Shown here piece by piece: positions 32,801-41,600 of a DNA stretch of 64,000 nt. The DNA is taken from assembly GCF_001612725.1 (NCBI RefSeq), contig NZ_BDAZ01000006.1, positions 45,551 to 109,550 on the forward strand, read 5' to 3'. Source of the stretch: Nocardia anaemiae NBRC 100462. Lineage in GTDB: Bacteria; Actinomycetota; Actinomycetes; Mycobacteriales; Mycobacteriaceae. The notes beneath the pieces were generated by a model, which saw nothing but the letters and a program-made list of their open reading frames with translations, searched no databases and was not told where the DNA came from. The translations under genes and the position numbers were made by a program. The first letter of the stretch is position 1; each line of letters opens with the position of its first letter.

Positions 32801-34317
32801 ATTTGGCCGGAGAACAATTGGCGCGGGGCTACTTCGGTCGCGCTGACCTGACGGCCGAACGTTTCGTCGCCAACCCGTTCCAGCCGGGTGCCCGGATGTA
32901 TCGCACCGGTGATCTGGTGGCATGGAACGGCGACGGCGAGCTCGACTATCGGGGCCGTACCGATTTCCAGGTGAAGATCCGTGGCTTCCGCATCGAACTC
33001 GGCGAGATCGATGCGGTACTTGCCGCGCATGCGGACGTGGATTTCGCCGTCACGGTCGGCAGGGAGAATCCCACTGGGGCAACGGTTCTGGTGTCGTACG
33101 TGGTGGCCGCCATGGACCGGGTGATCGATCCGGATCGGCTGATCCACTGGGCCGCACGGACTTTGCCGTCGCATATGGTTCCGACGGCGATCGTTGTCCT
33201 CGACAGTGTCCCGTTGACCCAGGTCGGCAAACTCGACCGCGCGGCGCTGCCCCAACCCGAGCTCGGCACCCGCGCCTACCGCGCGCCGACGACAGCGCTC
33301 GAGACCATGGTCTGCGAGATTTTCGCGGATGTCCTGTGTCTGGATCGCATCGGATTGGATGACAACTTCTTCGAACTCGGCGGCAATTCACTGATCGCGA
33401 CCAAGCTGACGGCTCGGTTGAGCGAGGCGATGGCCGAAACGATTCCGGTGATGTGGGCGTTCACCGCCCCCACTCCTGCGGGAATCGTCGCGGAGTTGCG
33501 TGCGCGCGGCACCGAGGGTGCCGGTACCGACGCGGCATTCGATGTAATGCTCCCAATACGGACCTCCGGCACCGCCGAGCCGCTGTTCTGCATCCATCCG
33601 ATCGGCGGCATCGCCTGGTCGTTCGCCGGGCTGGCCGCTCATCTCGACGCGGATCGGCCGATTTACGGACTCCAGTCACCCGCGCTGAGTTCGGCGGACC
33701 CGCTGCCGGATTCGATCGAGGACTGGGCCCGGCACTACGTCAAACACGTTCGTGCGCTGCAACCGGAAGGCCCCTACCACCTGCTCGGCTGGTCACTCGG
33801 CGGTGTGCTCGCGCATGCCATGGCCGTCCAGCTCCAGGACGAAGGGGCGCAGGTGGCGCTGCTGGGCATGATGGACAGTCGACTACTCGAGACCGCCGCC
33901 GGATCGCCCCTCGCGGGGATCGAGGTCGCGGTGCCCGAACTGCTCGGTGGACTGCTCGGCGATAAAGCCGCGGAATTAGGCCTGGACGAAACGGTAGAAT
34001 TGTCTCGGCTGGCCCAGCGGCTGAGCACGCTCCCCGAGCCGTTCGCATCCTTCGGGGCCGCGCGGATCGAAAGGGTGGTCGCCGCAGCGATCGATTCGGC
34101 GACTCTCGACGCGGCATATCGTGCGCGCTCCTTCGACGGGGACCTCGTCTACTTCACCGCATCCCACGACGATCCGACGTGTTCGGTCGGCGCCGCGACC
34201 TGGGCGGGCGCAGTGGCAGGGTCCGTGCACAACCACCCGATAGCCACCACACACTGGCGGATGACCACCGATGCGGCGCTCCGGCGCATCGCGGAGGTCC
34301 TGCACGAGTGGTTGTGA
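17812..34317 (+). CDS. Four-module non-ribosomal peptide synthetase, A-T-E-C-c-A-T-E-C-c-A-T-C-A-T-TE
   Basis: This is 5501 residues from ATG 17812, where the usual basic nocardial NRPS N-terminus begins. Module 1: A, T (GGDS, Ser567), E (HHYVIDG 756-762). Module 2: C (HHILLDG from 1245), orphan half-C (about 1545-1780), A, T (Ser2334), E (HHYVTDG from 2522). Module 3: C (HHILLDG from 3017), half-C (about 3350-3580), A, T (GGNS, Ser4127). Module 4: C with AHIAGDG (4318-4324), A, T (Ser5193), then thioesterase with GWSLGG (Ser5328). It should start without a condensation step, make a tetrapeptide with D residues at positions 1 and 2, and release it by hydrolysis or cyclisation. Hand-read pocket codes: A1 D-V-L-L-V-A-A-I-L-K; A2 D-P-M-I-F-G-A-V-M-K; A3 D-Q-E-I-S-G-G-I-G-K (Glu at the 239 position, possibly a basic substrate); A4 D-L-W-H-L-I-L-V-S-K (nearest to serine codes). 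These specificities are tentative. Confidence 0.95.
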   Translation: MDRVRRTVRGRIRRRSSIPLFTQLLGAAVESAPDSIAIRYNPTGEPADQRELTYTELDESSSRLARELIERGVGPGDVVAVGFTRSIESVLAVWAIAKTGAAYVPVDPTLPPERSAFIVADSRAVLGLTDSTHHSRLGTEIYWLDIDDPLHQERIAARPAHPISYVDRVGTPTEQHPAYLIYTSGSTGRPKGVVVTHAGLAMLVNAQRERYAVDGDSRVLHVCSPNFDVSVLELLLAFSSGATLVMSPPTVFGGADLADLLRRERVTHMLITPAALESVDPSGLDALRVVVVAGDAFGPGLVERWAVDGRSLYNAYGPTEVTILATESAELVPGQPITIGTALPGIGAVLLDSRLRPVPTDVVGELYLSGPALAQGYLGRAGLTAERFVANPFGGEVGSPGVRMYRTGDLVRRRADGAIEYLGRSDFQVKIRGFRIELGEIDAALTGHPDIDYAATLGKVAPSGATVLVSYVLARNGVAIDTRELLRFAATALPGHMVPSAIVVLDAIPLSPNGKLDRQALPEPVFETAVSRAPVGAVESRLAELYAQVLGVRVGADDSFFAVGGDSILSIQLVSRARAAGILFTPQDVFEQRTVAGLARVAVIGADPVPRLAELPGGGVGEIPLTPVLAAHLVGGRLFGRFTQHMVLALPEHIDRADLVATLTAVLDHHDMLRAQVWSADGRWQLRTLPPGAVDVDALLTRIDVRTGLDIDELHETASAAMDSALDTLDPASARMIACTWLSRPDGRDALIIAAHHYVIDGVSWRILISDLVTAWAQRDGGHRIALPGVGTSFRRWAHGLVEAATDRKGELPYWRRVLTVADPLLGARALDPVIDTAATVRRFTVTVPTEVTHAVLTELPTLYRSGVNDGLLAALALAVRSWRAKRGVDAAATRIRLEGHGREENAVAGADLNRTVGWFTSMYPVVLDLSGIDADAAWNTADATAAMLKTVKEQLLAVPDKGIGFGMLRYLDAETAGELGGALGQIGFNYLGRISASDVPDVLTDRSWLPTADWGTPEADQDRAMPAAAVVDINAIATDTDAGAQLNASFAYASEVIDEDSARELAEYWVAALTMLAGHVHDPAAGGLTPADVALVRVSQSELDIWQREHPGLVDVLPLSPLQLGLLFLTQLSDDSADPYLLQLAVELSGVIDLDRLRRAAQAVLDRQAILRAAFRTSVEGNPVQIVADGLAVPWHIVDTSDTDPAALLAAEARRGFDPTVAPLLRFTVYRTNSGRVHLVLTAHHILLDGWSMPLLMKELLVSYAADGVSTALPPVRPYRDYLAWLARYDRDTTGQRWRAALAGLLPTRLATTLPPPTTAADGHGVCAAELPPAETAELLRFAAATEVTVNTVVQAAWGLVLAACAGGDDVVFGAVVSGRPPQVDGVDEMVGLFANTVPVRVRFDSDAPVRQLLIRLQSEQVSLLDCHYLGLADIQRAADAGELFDSLVAFESYPVDTDGLRQAHGTIDGLEVVDLQGRNFTHYPVAVVVELGTRLQVQVQYRRELITPTAAQALADRLRALIGEFVATPEHTPAHINQILDDRGDLIAQTRYWRTALQGLPNELNLPMDRPRPAVPTRAEACVEFEIGADLRLHQVARTRDTTVFTVVHAAFAVLLARLSGTDDIAIGTPVETGDSVNTVVLRTSVPGEISFDDLLAKAKDIALQAFTRADLAFDGLAALLDPVRSPVQVMMSTGDRTPVARGPFDLSLHIRENRDSAGIVATLYFAPDLFDRRTVEIFAERFRRLLAAAVHRPCDPIGDLPLLGDDELALLTRVHHDDMRTPRSLPELLTGGVALGRDRVAVRYRGRSISYGELDDQSSRLARLLIDRGVGPELPVAVALPRSYEMVLAAIAIAKAGGAHLPVDPAHPAHRVRHMLTDSGAALGITGSDYVDRLPDEVDWLVLDAPETAMLCADQSAATVTDAERIVPLRIQHPAYVIYTSGSTGLPKGVAVTHGGLSDLVDHSVAQYGLEPHHRYLHICSPSFDPSVMEWMCAFSVGATLVVVPSDVMGGPELGELLRTEEVTHTIITPAVLGTVDPAGVDRMEVLFVGGDVLTPDLLAKWQPGRRLFNAYGPTEATVMSSNVELVAGQHITVGKPILGSSAFVLDSRLNPVPPGVTGELYLAGAGLARGYWHRAGLSAQRFVANPWGGPGSRMYRTGDLVRWYAAPEQRAGNLAAPDWQLDYVGRADFQVKVRGFRIELGEIDTVLGRHADIDFVVTLGREMPGGTTALVSYVLATPGRVVEPAELREYAAGFLPSHMVPTAIVVLDRVPLTSNGKLDRAALPEPVFQTAVSRAPVGTVENRLAELFAQVLGVRRVGVDDSFFALGGDSIMSIQLVSRAKSAGLVFTTRDVFEHKTVAGLARVAVVGAESATVLAELPGGGVGTVPLTPILAWFLANGSFGRFAQSMVLGLPEEIDRAGVVATVGAVLDHHDVLRSRVWRVDGQWRFEVSARGAVEVDALVAEVEVPTGADEAELNRIANAAMDSALARLDPAAGRMITCTWLRRPDARDAIAVAVHHYVTDGVSWRILIPDLILAWAQHSAGQPVALPTVGTSFRRWAHALVEAAATPERAQELGYWCRVLATPDPLLGARALDPVADTFQTRGAFDIRVPVEVADAVLAKVPALYQGGPNDSLLAALALAVRSWRARRGIDAPVTRLRLEGHGREEDAVPGADLTRTVGWFTSISPVAIDLSGIDTAAALSGGEPTAAVLKSVKEQLLSVPDRGIGFGLLRHLNPDTADALAGDLGQISFNYLGRVAASAVPERGSDAGWLPTADLGPIAAEPNPDLPLSAVIDINTIVSDTADGPRTVASFAFAAAIVDEAAVRELAEDWLAALTAIADHSKDPAAGGLTPSDVPLVRVSQVELDQWRRGYPGLSDVLPLSPLQGSLRVLIELLDDSVESYIIQLAAQLTGELDMGRLRRAAQTILDRHANLRSAFVATADGTPVQLVVDGVQVPWQVVDGVSEAELPELLRAERRRGFDPAVAPLLRFTVYTNDSGQQKRNHLVLTGHHILLDGWSMPLLMKELLVLYATGGDTARLAPVRPYRDYLRWLARQDREAAVRAWSDVLTGASATMLAPELAWPAAVGDGFGVCEFDLSPAQTSALTAFAATAEVTANTVVQAAWGLVVAGSTGRDDVVFGATVSGRPPQLDGIGDMIGLFVDAVPVRIRFDRGTTAPALLADLQAEQASLLDHHHLGLAAIQRAVGSSISTTQALSAAIPLCSPTPPTTQAPTITHDELFDTMLVFESYPIDADGLQQASGAIDGLRIEQMRGADFTHYPITVVVFLDTRTLVQVKYRRDMVADETARAVADRLRRVLDDLPTGPDRTAAEIARLCDTESDDPITRSRYWRTALAGLPDRLELPSDRPRTAVRSDVRGQVEFSVPDEVHLGLRQLAHTAGVTWTAVVRTALAVLLARLSGSDDIAIGTPTPGGRRAELVLRTRVDRAARFADLLPQAHQRELQGFAHAGIPFDELIDLVGARRAAGRHPLFQVALSFQSPPDAVGDLALAISAADGGSDRLRGEISFARDLFDDDTAQMFARRFIRLLAAVVHEPTARVSDLPLLVDDEYERLTRMGGGAPVTVGMLPDLLTRGVGFGRARVAVRDAGRAYTYGELDELSSRLARVLIDRGVAPETVVALAMRRSYEMIAAVWAVAKAGGAYLPVDPSYPVDRVRHMVADSGAVLGITVSAQSGLPDTVDWLVFDDPALLARCAAHSAAVVTDADRRAPLRMSHPAYVIYTSGSTGLPKGVTVTHAGLGGLVGHTVDLLGLGPQHRMLHVCSPSFDQSVEEWSSTFYSGATLVIAAPDIVGGTELHDLLRDERVTHTIITPALLGTVDPSGLDDLQVVSAGGEATTADLLARWQPARRFINGYGPTEATIGATYTTLLAGQRITIGRTVPGGWAAVLDERLHPVPAGVTGELYLAGPALARGYHGRSGSTSERFVANPWGAPGDRMYRTGDLVRWVEVPNGWELEYLGRTDFQVKIRGFRIELGEIDAVLAAHPDVEYAVTVGRENPSGTTILVSYVMGRSSDPDQLVRWAARSLPSHMVPASVVVLDEIPLTPVGKLDRNALPEPRFTVRTYREPSTVTERTVAGVFADVLGIERIGADDNFFELGGNSLLATRVTARLGMAIDARVPVRVLFAAPTVASCAREVAKLSGTGSRRALVAGPRPERIPLSPAQQRMWFLNQFDTESTAYNIPVAIRLTGDLDIAALGQAFTDVVVRHEILRTVYPQPAVGDSDVSDPVQVILPPEHCDVPRLEVRTVDAAEVESAVLELVSTTFDVTAEVPVRAVLFRVADGEFVLGMVVAHIAGDGYSGGPLTRDLASAYVARAVGRTPDRSPLAVQYADYTLWQRALLGRADQPGSMAAEQIAYWRRALADLPDELRLPRDRPRPAVQSFVGGRVRLRIDARAHAALARLARAEDATLFMVVHTALAVLLARLSGTDDIAIGTPIAGRGEAVLDDLIGMFVNTLVFRTRVDPSAGFTELLARQRDIDVQAFAHADVPFEQLVEVLNPVRSTARHPLFQVGLSFQNLAPARMELPGLTLTELATDRQVSQFDLHVIMADSYDEDGAPTGIGGFFTYAAELFDESTVRSFVDRFVRVLDAVIADPHRPVGAIDLLATDESTRILTLWNDTAHQVNTATTLVSLLDETVAATPESTALVTADGVRISYVELDRRVNKVARYLISLGVRPESLVALAIRRSVDLVVAMYAVSKAGGVYVPIDPDQPAQRTEYMLETAAPVCVLTNADAGFETSAAPVVLMDRLDLSSMDAAPITDAERIAPLRPEHAAYVIFTSGSTGRPKGVAVSHGAIVNQLLWKTARFGLTADDAVLLKTAATFDLSVWEFWSAAVCGGRLVIAAPDGHRDPAYLNELITREGVTTLHAVPSMLDALLTGRLPDSLRRVLAIGETLPAALARRFAAAAPDTSLYNLYGPTEAAVSITSHQVDRADEPTVPIGGPAWNSRVFVLDSWLRPVPVGVAGELYLAGEQLARGYFGRADLTAERFVANPFQPGARMYRTGDLVAWNGDGELDYRGRTDFQVKIRGFRIELGEIDAVLAAHADVDFAVTVGRENPTGATVLVSYVVAAMDRVIDPDRLIHWAARTLPSHMVPTAIVVLDSVPLTQVGKLDRAALPQPELGTRAYRAPTTALETMVCEIFADVLCLDRIGLDDNFFELGGNSLIATKLTARLSEAMAETIPVMWAFTAPTPAGIVAELRARGTEGAGTDAAFDVMLPIRTSGTAEPLFCIHPIGGIAWSFAGLAAHLDADRPIYGLQSPALSSADPLPDSIEDWARHYVKHVRALQPEGPYHLLGWSLGGVLAHAMAVQLQDEGAQVALLGMMDSRLLETAAGSPLAGIEVAVPELLGGLLGDKAAELGLDETVELSRLAQRLSTLPEPFASFGAARIERVVAAAIDSATLDAAYRARSFDGDLVYFTASHDDPTCSVGAATWAGAVAGSVHNHPIATTHWRMTTDAALRRIAEVLHEWL

Positions 34318-34451
34318 CACAACTGCACAAGGCTCACCAGCCACTTCAGGGAGGGATCCCGGTCTGATCAGGTAATGACACGGAAGTCGCGATGTCGCTG
34401 GACAACCCACTATCGATACCCGGGGTCGGCAGACCAAAGTAGACTCGGGCT

Positions 34452-34620
34452 GTGACGCCCGCCCAGCTTCGGGCCTACTCGACTGTGGTGCGGCTCGGAT
34501 CCGTCCATGCGGCGGCCAGAGCTGGGGATGTCCGACGCGGGCGTCCCGACGCACATCGCTCAGCTGCGCAAGGAACTCGACGGCCCACTGTCCACCCGCG
34601 CGCCCGGCCGGATTTTTCAG
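34452..34620 (+). pseudogene. LysR-type regulator remnant (N-terminal helix-turn-helix, frameshifted)
   Basis: From GTG 34452 the frame reads VTPAQLRAYSTVVRLGSV and then AAAR, a normal LysR N-terminus. At about 34518-34520 the match moves to another frame, continuing ELGMSDAGV and then HIAQLRKELDGPL, the recognition-helix part. The rest of the regulator is missing; the trehalase gene begins just after. A 1-2 base indel plus a large deletion explains it. It may once have regulated the NRPS or the trehalase. No full protein can be made. Confidence 0.72.
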
Positions 34621-34645
34621 CGCCGAGATGACGATGGAGCACCGC

Positions 34646-36592
34646 ATGGACGACGACAGCGAACGCACGCCGCAACTCACGGCGTACCCGCGCATCGACG
34701 ACTACGGTTTCATCTCCGACTGTGAGGTCACCGCACTGATCGCGCCCAGCGGAGCCATCGAGTGGATGTGTCTGCCCCGCATCGACTCCCCCAGTGTCTT
34801 CGCGGCCATACTCGATCGTTCCGCCGGTTCGTTCCGGTTCGGCCCCGCCGACTTCATGGTGCCCACCGATCGCCGCTATGTCCCCGGCACGATGGTCATG
34901 GAGACGAGTTGGCGCAGCGGCGAAGGATGGGCGACGGTCCGCGATGTGCTGCTGGTCGGGCCATGGCGGCACCAGACACCCGGACGCAGCGCCCATCGTC
35001 GAACCCCCACCGACTACGATGCCGAGCACATTCTGCTGCGGACGGTGCACTGTGAGACCGGGCAAATCCAGTTCATGCTCGACTGCCAGCCGTCGTTCGA
35101 CTACGGCAGGTATCGCGCTCATTGGGAATACCTCGACAGCTATCACGTCGCACAGGCCAGCGCAGATGGGATCGATCTGCGGCTGACGCTGACCACCGAC
35201 ATGCGCTTGGGGCTGGAAGGGACGCACGCGCTCGCGCGCACCCTGCTGCAGGCGGGCGACACACGCTTTTGCGCGCTGTCCTGGGGTAGTTGCGACGCGC
35301 CTGGCACCGCCGACGAAGCCGATGAACGGCTGCTGCGGACAATCCACCATTGGCGGCACTGGCTGGCGGGTGGGCGGTTTCCGGACCACCCGTGGGCTGC
35401 CCAGCTCACCCGCAGCGCGCTGACCCTCAAGGGGCTGACCTTCGCACCCACCGGCGCCATCAGTGCCGCCGCTACCACGTCATTGCCCGAAACCCCAGGC
35501 GGAGAACGTAATTGGGACTACCGCTACTCGTGGATACGCGACTCCGCCTTCGCGCTGTGGGGCCTGTACACACTGGGCTTCAGTTGGGAGGCGAACGACT
35601 TCTTCTCCTACATCATCAGCTTGACCGAAGACGTCCGGGACATGCAGATCGTCTACGGCATCAGTGGCGAAAGCGATCTCACCGAGCAGACTCTCACCCA
35701 CCTACGCGGCTACGAAAATGCCAGCCCCGTACGTATCGGCAACGACGCCTACCGGCAACGCCAGCACGATGTGTGGGGCGCTGCCCTGGACGCGGTCTAT
35801 CTCTACGCCCGCAACCAAGACCAGATCGACGCGCGAGCATGGCTGGTGCTGGGGCGCGCGGTCAAAAGCGCACTCACCTATTGGCGCGAGCCCGACCATG
35901 GCATCTGGGAAGTACGGGGAGAGCCCCAACATTTCACCTCCAGCAAGGTGATGTGTTGGGTTGCCGCCGATCGCGGCGCCCGACTGGCCCGGATCCACCA
36001 GGACTTCGAACGCGCGCATCGCTGGCAACAGGCCGCGGACGACATACACGCCGACATCTGCACTCACGCGGTCGACTCGCGGAAGGTGTTCACCCAGTAC
36101 TACGGCAGCACGGCGCTGGATGCTTCGACTCTGCTCATCCCGCTGGTTCGTTTCCTGCCGCCGGACGACGAGCGGGTGCGCAACACGGTGTTGGCCATCG
36201 CCGACGAGCTGACCGAGGACGGCCTCGTATTGCGGTACCGCGTCAGTGAAACCGACGACGGATGCCCAGGGGAAGAAGGGGCCTTCACGATCTGCTCGTT
36301 CTGGCTGGTGTCGGCGCTGTCGGAGATCGGCGAGAAGACACGAGCCAAACAGCTGTGCGAGAAACTGCTTGCCTACGCCAGCCCCCTCGGCCTCTATGCC
36401 GAGGAGATCGACCCCCGAACCGGGCGGCACTGGGGCAACTATCCCCAGGCGTTCACCCACCTCGCCTTGATCAACGCCGTAATGCACGTCATCCAGGACG
36501 AACAAGCCATCCTGCGGCAGGCACTCGGCGGGGAATCGATCGCCCCACGGCTGGACGATGCCTCGTTCACCCTCGGATACATGCACCGCTGA
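34646..36592 (+). CDS. Glycoside hydrolase family 15, mycobacterial-type trehalase
   Basis: This is 648 residues from ATG 34646, chosen because GGAG lies six bases upstream; ATG 34628 is also in frame. Family landmarks are IDDYGFISDCE and APSGAIEWMCLPR at the N-terminus, GERNWDYRYSWIRDSAF in the (alpha/alpha)6 barrel, CPGEEGAF (putative acid Glu) and the C-terminal EEIDPRTGRHWGNYPQAF (putative base Glu). The mycobacterial homologue hydrolyses alpha,alpha-trehalose to glucose and needs phosphate and Mg2+. There is no signal peptide, so it should be cytoplasmic, acting in trehalose recycling. A glucoamylase-like role is the alternative within GH15. It stands alone, with the LysR remnant before it. 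Confidence 0.9.
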   Translation: MDDDSERTPQLTAYPRIDDYGFISDCEVTALIAPSGAIEWMCLPRIDSPSVFAAILDRSAGSFRFGPADFMVPTDRRYVPGTMVMETSWRSGEGWATVRDVLLVGPWRHQTPGRSAHRRTPTDYDAEHILLRTVHCETGQIQFMLDCQPSFDYGRYRAHWEYLDSYHVAQASADGIDLRLTLTTDMRLGLEGTHALARTLLQAGDTRFCALSWGSCDAPGTADEADERLLRTIHHWRHWLAGGRFPDHPWAAQLTRSALTLKGLTFAPTGAISAAATTSLPETPGGERNWDYRYSWIRDSAFALWGLYTLGFSWEANDFFSYIISLTEDVRDMQIVYGISGESDLTEQTLTHLRGYENASPVRIGNDAYRQRQHDVWGAALDAVYLYARNQDQIDARAWLVLGRAVKSALTYWREPDHGIWEVRGEPQHFTSSKVMCWVAADRGARLARIHQDFERAHRWQQAADDIHADICTHAVDSRKVFTQYYGSTALDASTLLIPLVRFLPPDDERVRNTVLAIADELTEDGLVLRYRVSETDDGCPGEEGAFTICSFWLVSALSEIGEKTRAKQLCEKLLAYASPLGLYAEEIDPRTGRHWGNYPQAFTHLALINAVMHVIQDEQAILRQALGGESIAPRLDDASFTLGYMHR

Positions 36593-36893
36593 CCCTCGTG
36601 CCGTCCATCTGGCTGATCTACGGATGCGTTCGACGTGCTCTCCGACGAGCCGGTTCAGCTAGCGATGCCGAGAATTTGCTAGCTTTCCCCTCAGTGTTTG
36701 ATCGACTTCTGGGCAATGATCGACAACATCGCCATGGCAAACGAATCAATTTCAATTAGCTGATAGTCCGGGGTTTTATACAGCAGCCGCCTGTCGGGCC
36801 CTGAAACAGGTTCGAGCATCGCCACAAGTTTGCGCAATGGCCGATCGCACCCGGCACTAGATCGTCAACCTCACAACCGTTAGGAGACCATCC
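36593..36893. promoter_or_regulatory. Intergenic, likely promoter region of the protease gene
   Basis: These 301 bases follow the trehalase stop. The stretch is noticeably A/T-richer at 36660-36780 than the surroundings. No gene is seen. The last bases hold TTAGGAG, the ribosome site of the protease. Confidence 0.4.
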
Positions 36894-37859
36894 ATGCTGC
36901 TGTCCAGTTTTCGCCGCGCATTCGCCATTCCGGCGACCTGCGTCCTTGCCGTGACGGGCATGTACCTGGCCACCGGCTGGGGCAGCCAGCCCGGCACCGA
37001 CAGCACAGCGGACAACCATGCTTCGCCGCGACGGTCGGACTTCGCCTTCACCAGCTACGAGACGACCGTTGCCGCCGACCAGGCCGGACATCAATGGGCA
37101 CCCGCCACTTCCGCCGCGATCACCCCCGGGACACAGACCTATACCCACGGCGCGGCGCCATGCACGGCGAACTACGTCTTCGTCGATGACACCGGCCACG
37201 TGTACATCGGCCAGGCTGCCCACTGCGCCACCGCTGGACAGGTCATCGATACCAATGGCTGCACCGCCGGTAGCCTGCCGCTGGGAACCCCCGTGAGTTT
37301 CAAGCCCAACGGGTCACCGATGTTCGGGGCGAGGACCGCCACCGGTCAGCTCGCGTACAGCAGTTGGCTGACCATGCAGGAAACACGCGAGCAGGACCGC
37401 AATACCTGCGCCTACAACGACTTCGCGCTGGTGCGGCTCGCGCCGGAGGACGCCGTTCAAGTCAATCCGAGCCTGCCGCACTGGGGCGGACCGGTCGGCA
37501 TCAACTCCAGCGGAACGAATGCCGGGGACCACCTCTACAGCTATTGGAACTCCATTCTGCGTGGCGGGATCGCCAGCCTGTCCCCTCAGGTCGCGGAAAG
37601 CAAGATCGATGATGTCGCTGCCGGTGGCTGGACCCACGCATTTCTCGCGCCCATCCCCGGCATTCCGGGCGACAGCGGCAGCGCCTTCCTCGACCACGAC
37701 GGCTATGCGCTCGGCACGCTGTCAACGCTCACCATTTCGCTTCCCATCGTCAACAACATCGGTGACATCAGCCGCGAACTGGCCTACGCCCGAGCACATT
37801 CCGGTATCTCGGGGCTGCGCCTGGTTCTCGGCACCGAACCGTTCACGCCCAACCGTTGA
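36894..37859 (+). CDS. Secreted trypsin-fold serine protease
   Basis: This is 321 residues with AGGAG seven bases before the start. The N-terminus is basic and then hydrophobic (about residues 5-27), reading as a signal peptide or anchor. The catalytic triad is visible: His110 in QAAHCA, Asp176 in YNDFALVRL and Ser261 in PGDSGSAF. Cys pairs (90/111, 123/172) could form disulfides. The S1-type peptidase should act outside the cell or at the envelope. It is a single-gene unit with intergenic regions on both sides. Its natural substrate cannot be told from sequence. The overall length fits short secreted actinobacterial proteases without a long pro-region. Confidence 0.87.
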   Translation: MLLSSFRRAFAIPATCVLAVTGMYLATGWGSQPGTDSTADNHASPRRSDFAFTSYETTVAADQAGHQWAPATSAAITPGTQTYTHGAAPCTANYVFVDDTGHVYIGQAAHCATAGQVIDTNGCTAGSLPLGTPVSFKPNGSPMFGARTATGQLAYSSWLTMQETREQDRNTCAYNDFALVRLAPEDAVQVNPSLPHWGGPVGINSSGTNAGDHLYSYWNSILRGGIASLSPQVAESKIDDVAAGGWTHAFLAPIPGIPGDSGSAFLDHDGYALGTLSTLTISLPIVNNIGDISRELAYARAHSGISGLRLVLGTEPFTPNR

Positions 37860-38217
37860 GCGGATCCGCTTCGTCCTACTCGCGACAACGATCGCTGGTT
37901 CTCTGTGACGTCCGTCGCTCCGACCGGTTCCGCAACTGGAACTTTCACGATTTCACGGGATTTCGAATCGATCAGGAGAAACCGATTGCGAAGGGTAGCC
38001 AGGCGATCCACGACTCCAGCCCGGAGACACTTATGCGGGCGGGTACATTTCCGCCCACGCGAATGCGGTGAGGTTGCCGTCGCGCATTGGCAGGCGCCAT
38101 TCCCTTGGCGGCGGATTTGGAGATATGGAGCCTACCGTCGCTCTCTGTCAACTTCTCGGGGAGTAAACTCCGGTTTGCTCGTTAGTGCCTATTCGGTGAA
38201 CGCGACGGAGTGAATCT
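37860..38217. promoter_or_regulatory. 358-base leader before the small membrane protein/CtpI unit
   Basis: No gene is seen. The stretch has several short G/C stems and ends with GACGGAG before the start at 38218. Since the downstream genes encode a putative cation transporter, a metal-responsive element here would make sense, but I cannot match it to a known riboswitch. Confidence 0.35.
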
Positions 38218-38646
38218 ATGAACATTTCCGAAGGCGCGATACACATGATCACCTGGACGGCCGACGCGACAGCGGCTGCGGCCGGGGCGGTGGGCGGCGC
38301 CGCCGTCAACGGCGTGATGGGCGGCGTACAGGGCGCCGCGGTCGGTGTGAAGAACGGGCTGAGCAGAGGCAGCCACTCGACACCGGCAGCCGCCCTGACC
38401 TTGGCGGCGATCGGCGCCACTGGTTTGGTGGACTGGCCGGTGCTGCTGGGCGTGGGAGGCGCCGCCCTGGTGGTCCGGCAGCTCGGTCGCCAGCCCGGCA
38501 GGTACTCGGAGCCCGATGCTGCCGGTCGTGCCGGTCAGCTCGAGCCGCCGCCGGACGGCGGTCCAACGCCCGGCCGAGGCGACGAAGACGTTGTCCCCAC
38601 GCCCCAGAGCGCGGCGCGGTCGCGGCGCTCGCCGAGCAAGCGTTAG
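38218..38646 (+). CDS. Small membrane-associated protein, first gene of the CtpI unit
   Basis: This is 142 residues with GGAG eight bases upstream. The N-terminal 90 residues are Ala/Gly-rich, with two hydrophobic stretches (about 14-45 and 60-85) that could insert in a membrane. The C-terminal 50 residues are hydrophilic, Pro-rich and basic, probably disordered. It ends nine bases before the CtpI-type ATPase, so the two are almost surely co-transcribed. The function is unknown; it may be an accessory subunit of the pump. A related small protein (43149-43415) follows the pump and shares a short hydrophobic IEWPV-type segment, seen here as VDWPV. Confidence 0.68.
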   Translation: MNISEGAIHMITWTADATAAAAGAVGGAAVNGVMGGVQGAAVGVKNGLSRGSHSTPAAALTLAAIGATGLVDWPVLLGVGGAALVVRQLGRQPGRYSEPDAAGRAGQLEPPPDGGPTPGRGDEDVVPTPQSAARSRRSPSKR

Positions 38647-38655
38647 CTGGCGACG

Positions 38656-41600
38656 GTGGACCTCAGCCGACTGGTACGGACCTCCGTCGCATTGCCTCTG
38701 CGCGCTCTCGGCGCGGGTGTGCGGTCCACTGTGGTCGTCACTGCCGCTGGCGTGGAACTCGCGACCTCGCCGGTGCGCACGATGGCCTCCGACCGCGTGG
38801 TCGGTGCGATCACCGAAGCCGCGACGGAACTGCTCGGCGGTAAGCCCTCCCGGCGCCGTTGGTGCGGCGACAACCGCTGCTGGATCGAAGTACACGGCCT
38901 CTCCGAGCGCGAGCCGGACGACGATGTCGGCTCCGCGGTCCTCGCCGCACTGCGCGCGCATCGTGGTGTGCGCTCGGCGACCCTCAACTACCCGCTGTCG
39001 CGCGTCATCGTCGAGGTGGACGAAACGACAACCGTCGACGAGCTGTGCGACGTGGTGACCGCGGCCGAGAACCGACACCCCGATTCCGGACACCCGCCGG
39101 TAGACCTGCCCGCCGACGGCATCGTGCTGGCATGCAGCATGGTCGCGGCGGCGATGAACACCGCTGGCATCGGCGTCGCGCTGGCCGGCCGGGTGGTCGG
39201 TCTGCGGCGATTGCCAACAAGTCTCAATGCCATTGTCGCGCTGGTCGATTACCAGCCACGGCTGCGTCGCGCCGTGGAACAGCGCCTCGGCACCAACGCC
39301 GCCGATACCGCGATCGCGCTTGCCACGGCGGCCATATACACGCTCACCCAATTACCGGCGTCGCTGGGCGTCGATTTGTTCATCCACCTGTCGAAGGCCG
39401 CCGAGACCCGCGCCGCCGCCACCATCTGGCAACGCCGCGAACCCGGGTTCGCGCCGCATGCGACGTGTATCGACCGTGTCCGGCCCGGTGACCGGCCGAT
39501 GCCGCTGCCGCCGGGACCGGTCGAGCGCCATGGGGACCGCAGCGGACTGGTGCAGGCGGCTGCCGCACCGGCGATCGGTCTTATCACCGCCGACCTCGCC
39601 GCGGCCGCCACCGCCGTCACGGTCGGGGCGCCCAAAGCAACCCGCACCAGCCGGGAATCGTTCGCCGCGACACTCGCCCGCGGGCTGGCCGAACGACATG
39701 GCGTGCTGCCCTTGCGGCCTCGCGTGTTCCGGCGCCTGGACCGGGTCGATGCCGTGGTCTTCGACCCTCGGGCACTGTGCTGCGACGAACTGCGGGTTGC
39801 GCGCATCCGCGACGTGCCCGAGCACGAGCGTACGGCGGTATGGCAGTGGGCACAGGACCAATTGGACTGCGGCGCATGGCAACCCGGATGGCAGCCGGTG
39901 GCACGGGCGGTGACCGGCAGCGGTAGCGCGGTGCTGGTGCGGTACGCGCATCACCCGCTCGCTTCGGCGGTGCTCGGCGAAGTGCGCCGCAGCGGTGCCG
40001 AGGCGGTGTCGGTCGACGTCGATACGCTCGACGATCTGCGCCCGTCGTTCGACGACCTCGATCCGGTGCACGACTCCGTCGACGAAGCGCTCACCAGCGC
40101 GGTGCACCGGTTGCAGCGGGAAGGCCGCACGGTCGCGGTGGTGTCGCGTTCCGCGGCACAGGCACTGGCCGACGCCGATGTCGCGATCGGCGTCACCGCG
40201 GGCGGGCCACCGCCGTGGCACGCCGACGTGCTCGTCGACGACCTGGACAGCGTATGGCGGATCGTGCACGCGTTGCCCGCAGCCCGCCAAGCCAGTGAAC
40301 GCGGCGTCGAAATCGCCACCGGCGCTTCTCTTTTGGGTGCACTGCTGATGATTCCCGGAGTGCGGAGCCGAGGCTTGGCTCCGGTCACCGCCGGGGCCGC
40401 CGCAGGCGCATGGACGGGCTACCGGCTCGCCAGCCGAGCGCTGAGGGTGCCACCACCGCCCGCCGCGAGCGTGCACGAGTGGCACGCCATGTCTGTCGAC
40501 CAGGTGCGTCGTGTGCTGCCGCCGCCGCAATCCGACCGAGCACGCAAGCTGTCGCGGCTGGCATCGACTGCCCGACCCGCACGCTCGGTCATCGATCCGG
40601 TACGCCGGGCGGTGTCGGATTTCGCCGTCGCGATGCGCGACGAGCTGTCCGACCCGCTGATCCCGGTACTGGCGGTGGGATCGGCGGCCAGCGCGGTGCT
40701 CGGCTCGCCCGTCGACGCGATCCTGGTCGGGTCGGTGCTCGCTGGGAACGCGGTCCTGGCCGCGACCCAGCGGATCCGGGCCGAACGGCTACTGCGACAC
40801 CTGCTGGCCGCGCAGGACCCTCCGGCCCGCAAGGTGGTCGGCGCCGATCGCTATACGACGGTCCATGCCGTCGACTTGCGCCCCGGCGACGTCATCGAGG
40901 TGCGGCCCGGTGAAGTGGTGCCCGCCGACGCGCGGCTCATCCAAGCCCTCGACATGGAAGTCGACGAGTCGTCATTGACCGGGGAGTCGCTGCCGGTGGC
41001 CAAGCAGGTCGAGGCCACACCGGCAGCGCCCGTCGCCGAGCGGGCCTGCATGCTGTTCGCCACCACGACAGTGGTCGCGGGAACCGCGGTCGCGATCGTC
41101 ACCGCCGTCGGTCAGCAGACGCAGGCGGGTGGCGCCGCAGCGGCCCCGCACACGGACGGCTCGGCCGCGGGCCTGCAGACCCAGCTCAAAGATCTGACGA
41201 ACAAGGCGTGGCCGTTCAGCCTCGTCGGCGGCGGTTTGGTCACCGCGCTCGGACTGTTGCGGCGCACCGGTCTGCGGCAGGCCGTCAGCAGCGGTGTGGC
41301 CGTGAGCGTGGCCGCCGTTCCGGAAGGGCTGCCGCTGGTCGCGACACTGGCTCAACAAGCATCGGCGCGGCGACTCACCCGTGCGGGCGCGCTGGTGCGC
41401 AGTCCGCGCTCGGTCGAGGCGCTCGGCCGTGTCGATGTGGTGTGCTTCGACAAGACCGGGACGCTCAGCGAGAACCGGCTGCGTGTGACCAGGGTGCATG
41501 CGGCGAGCGGATGGTCCGACGACGATGTGCTCGTCCACGCCGTCCGGGCTACGCCACTGGTCAACGGCGAGCCGCACGAACACGCGACCGACCGCGCGGT

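Noticed and set aside
37860..38217. Metal riboswitch before the CtpI unit
   Set aside because: The idea fits the gene content, but no known riboswitch core could be matched by eye.
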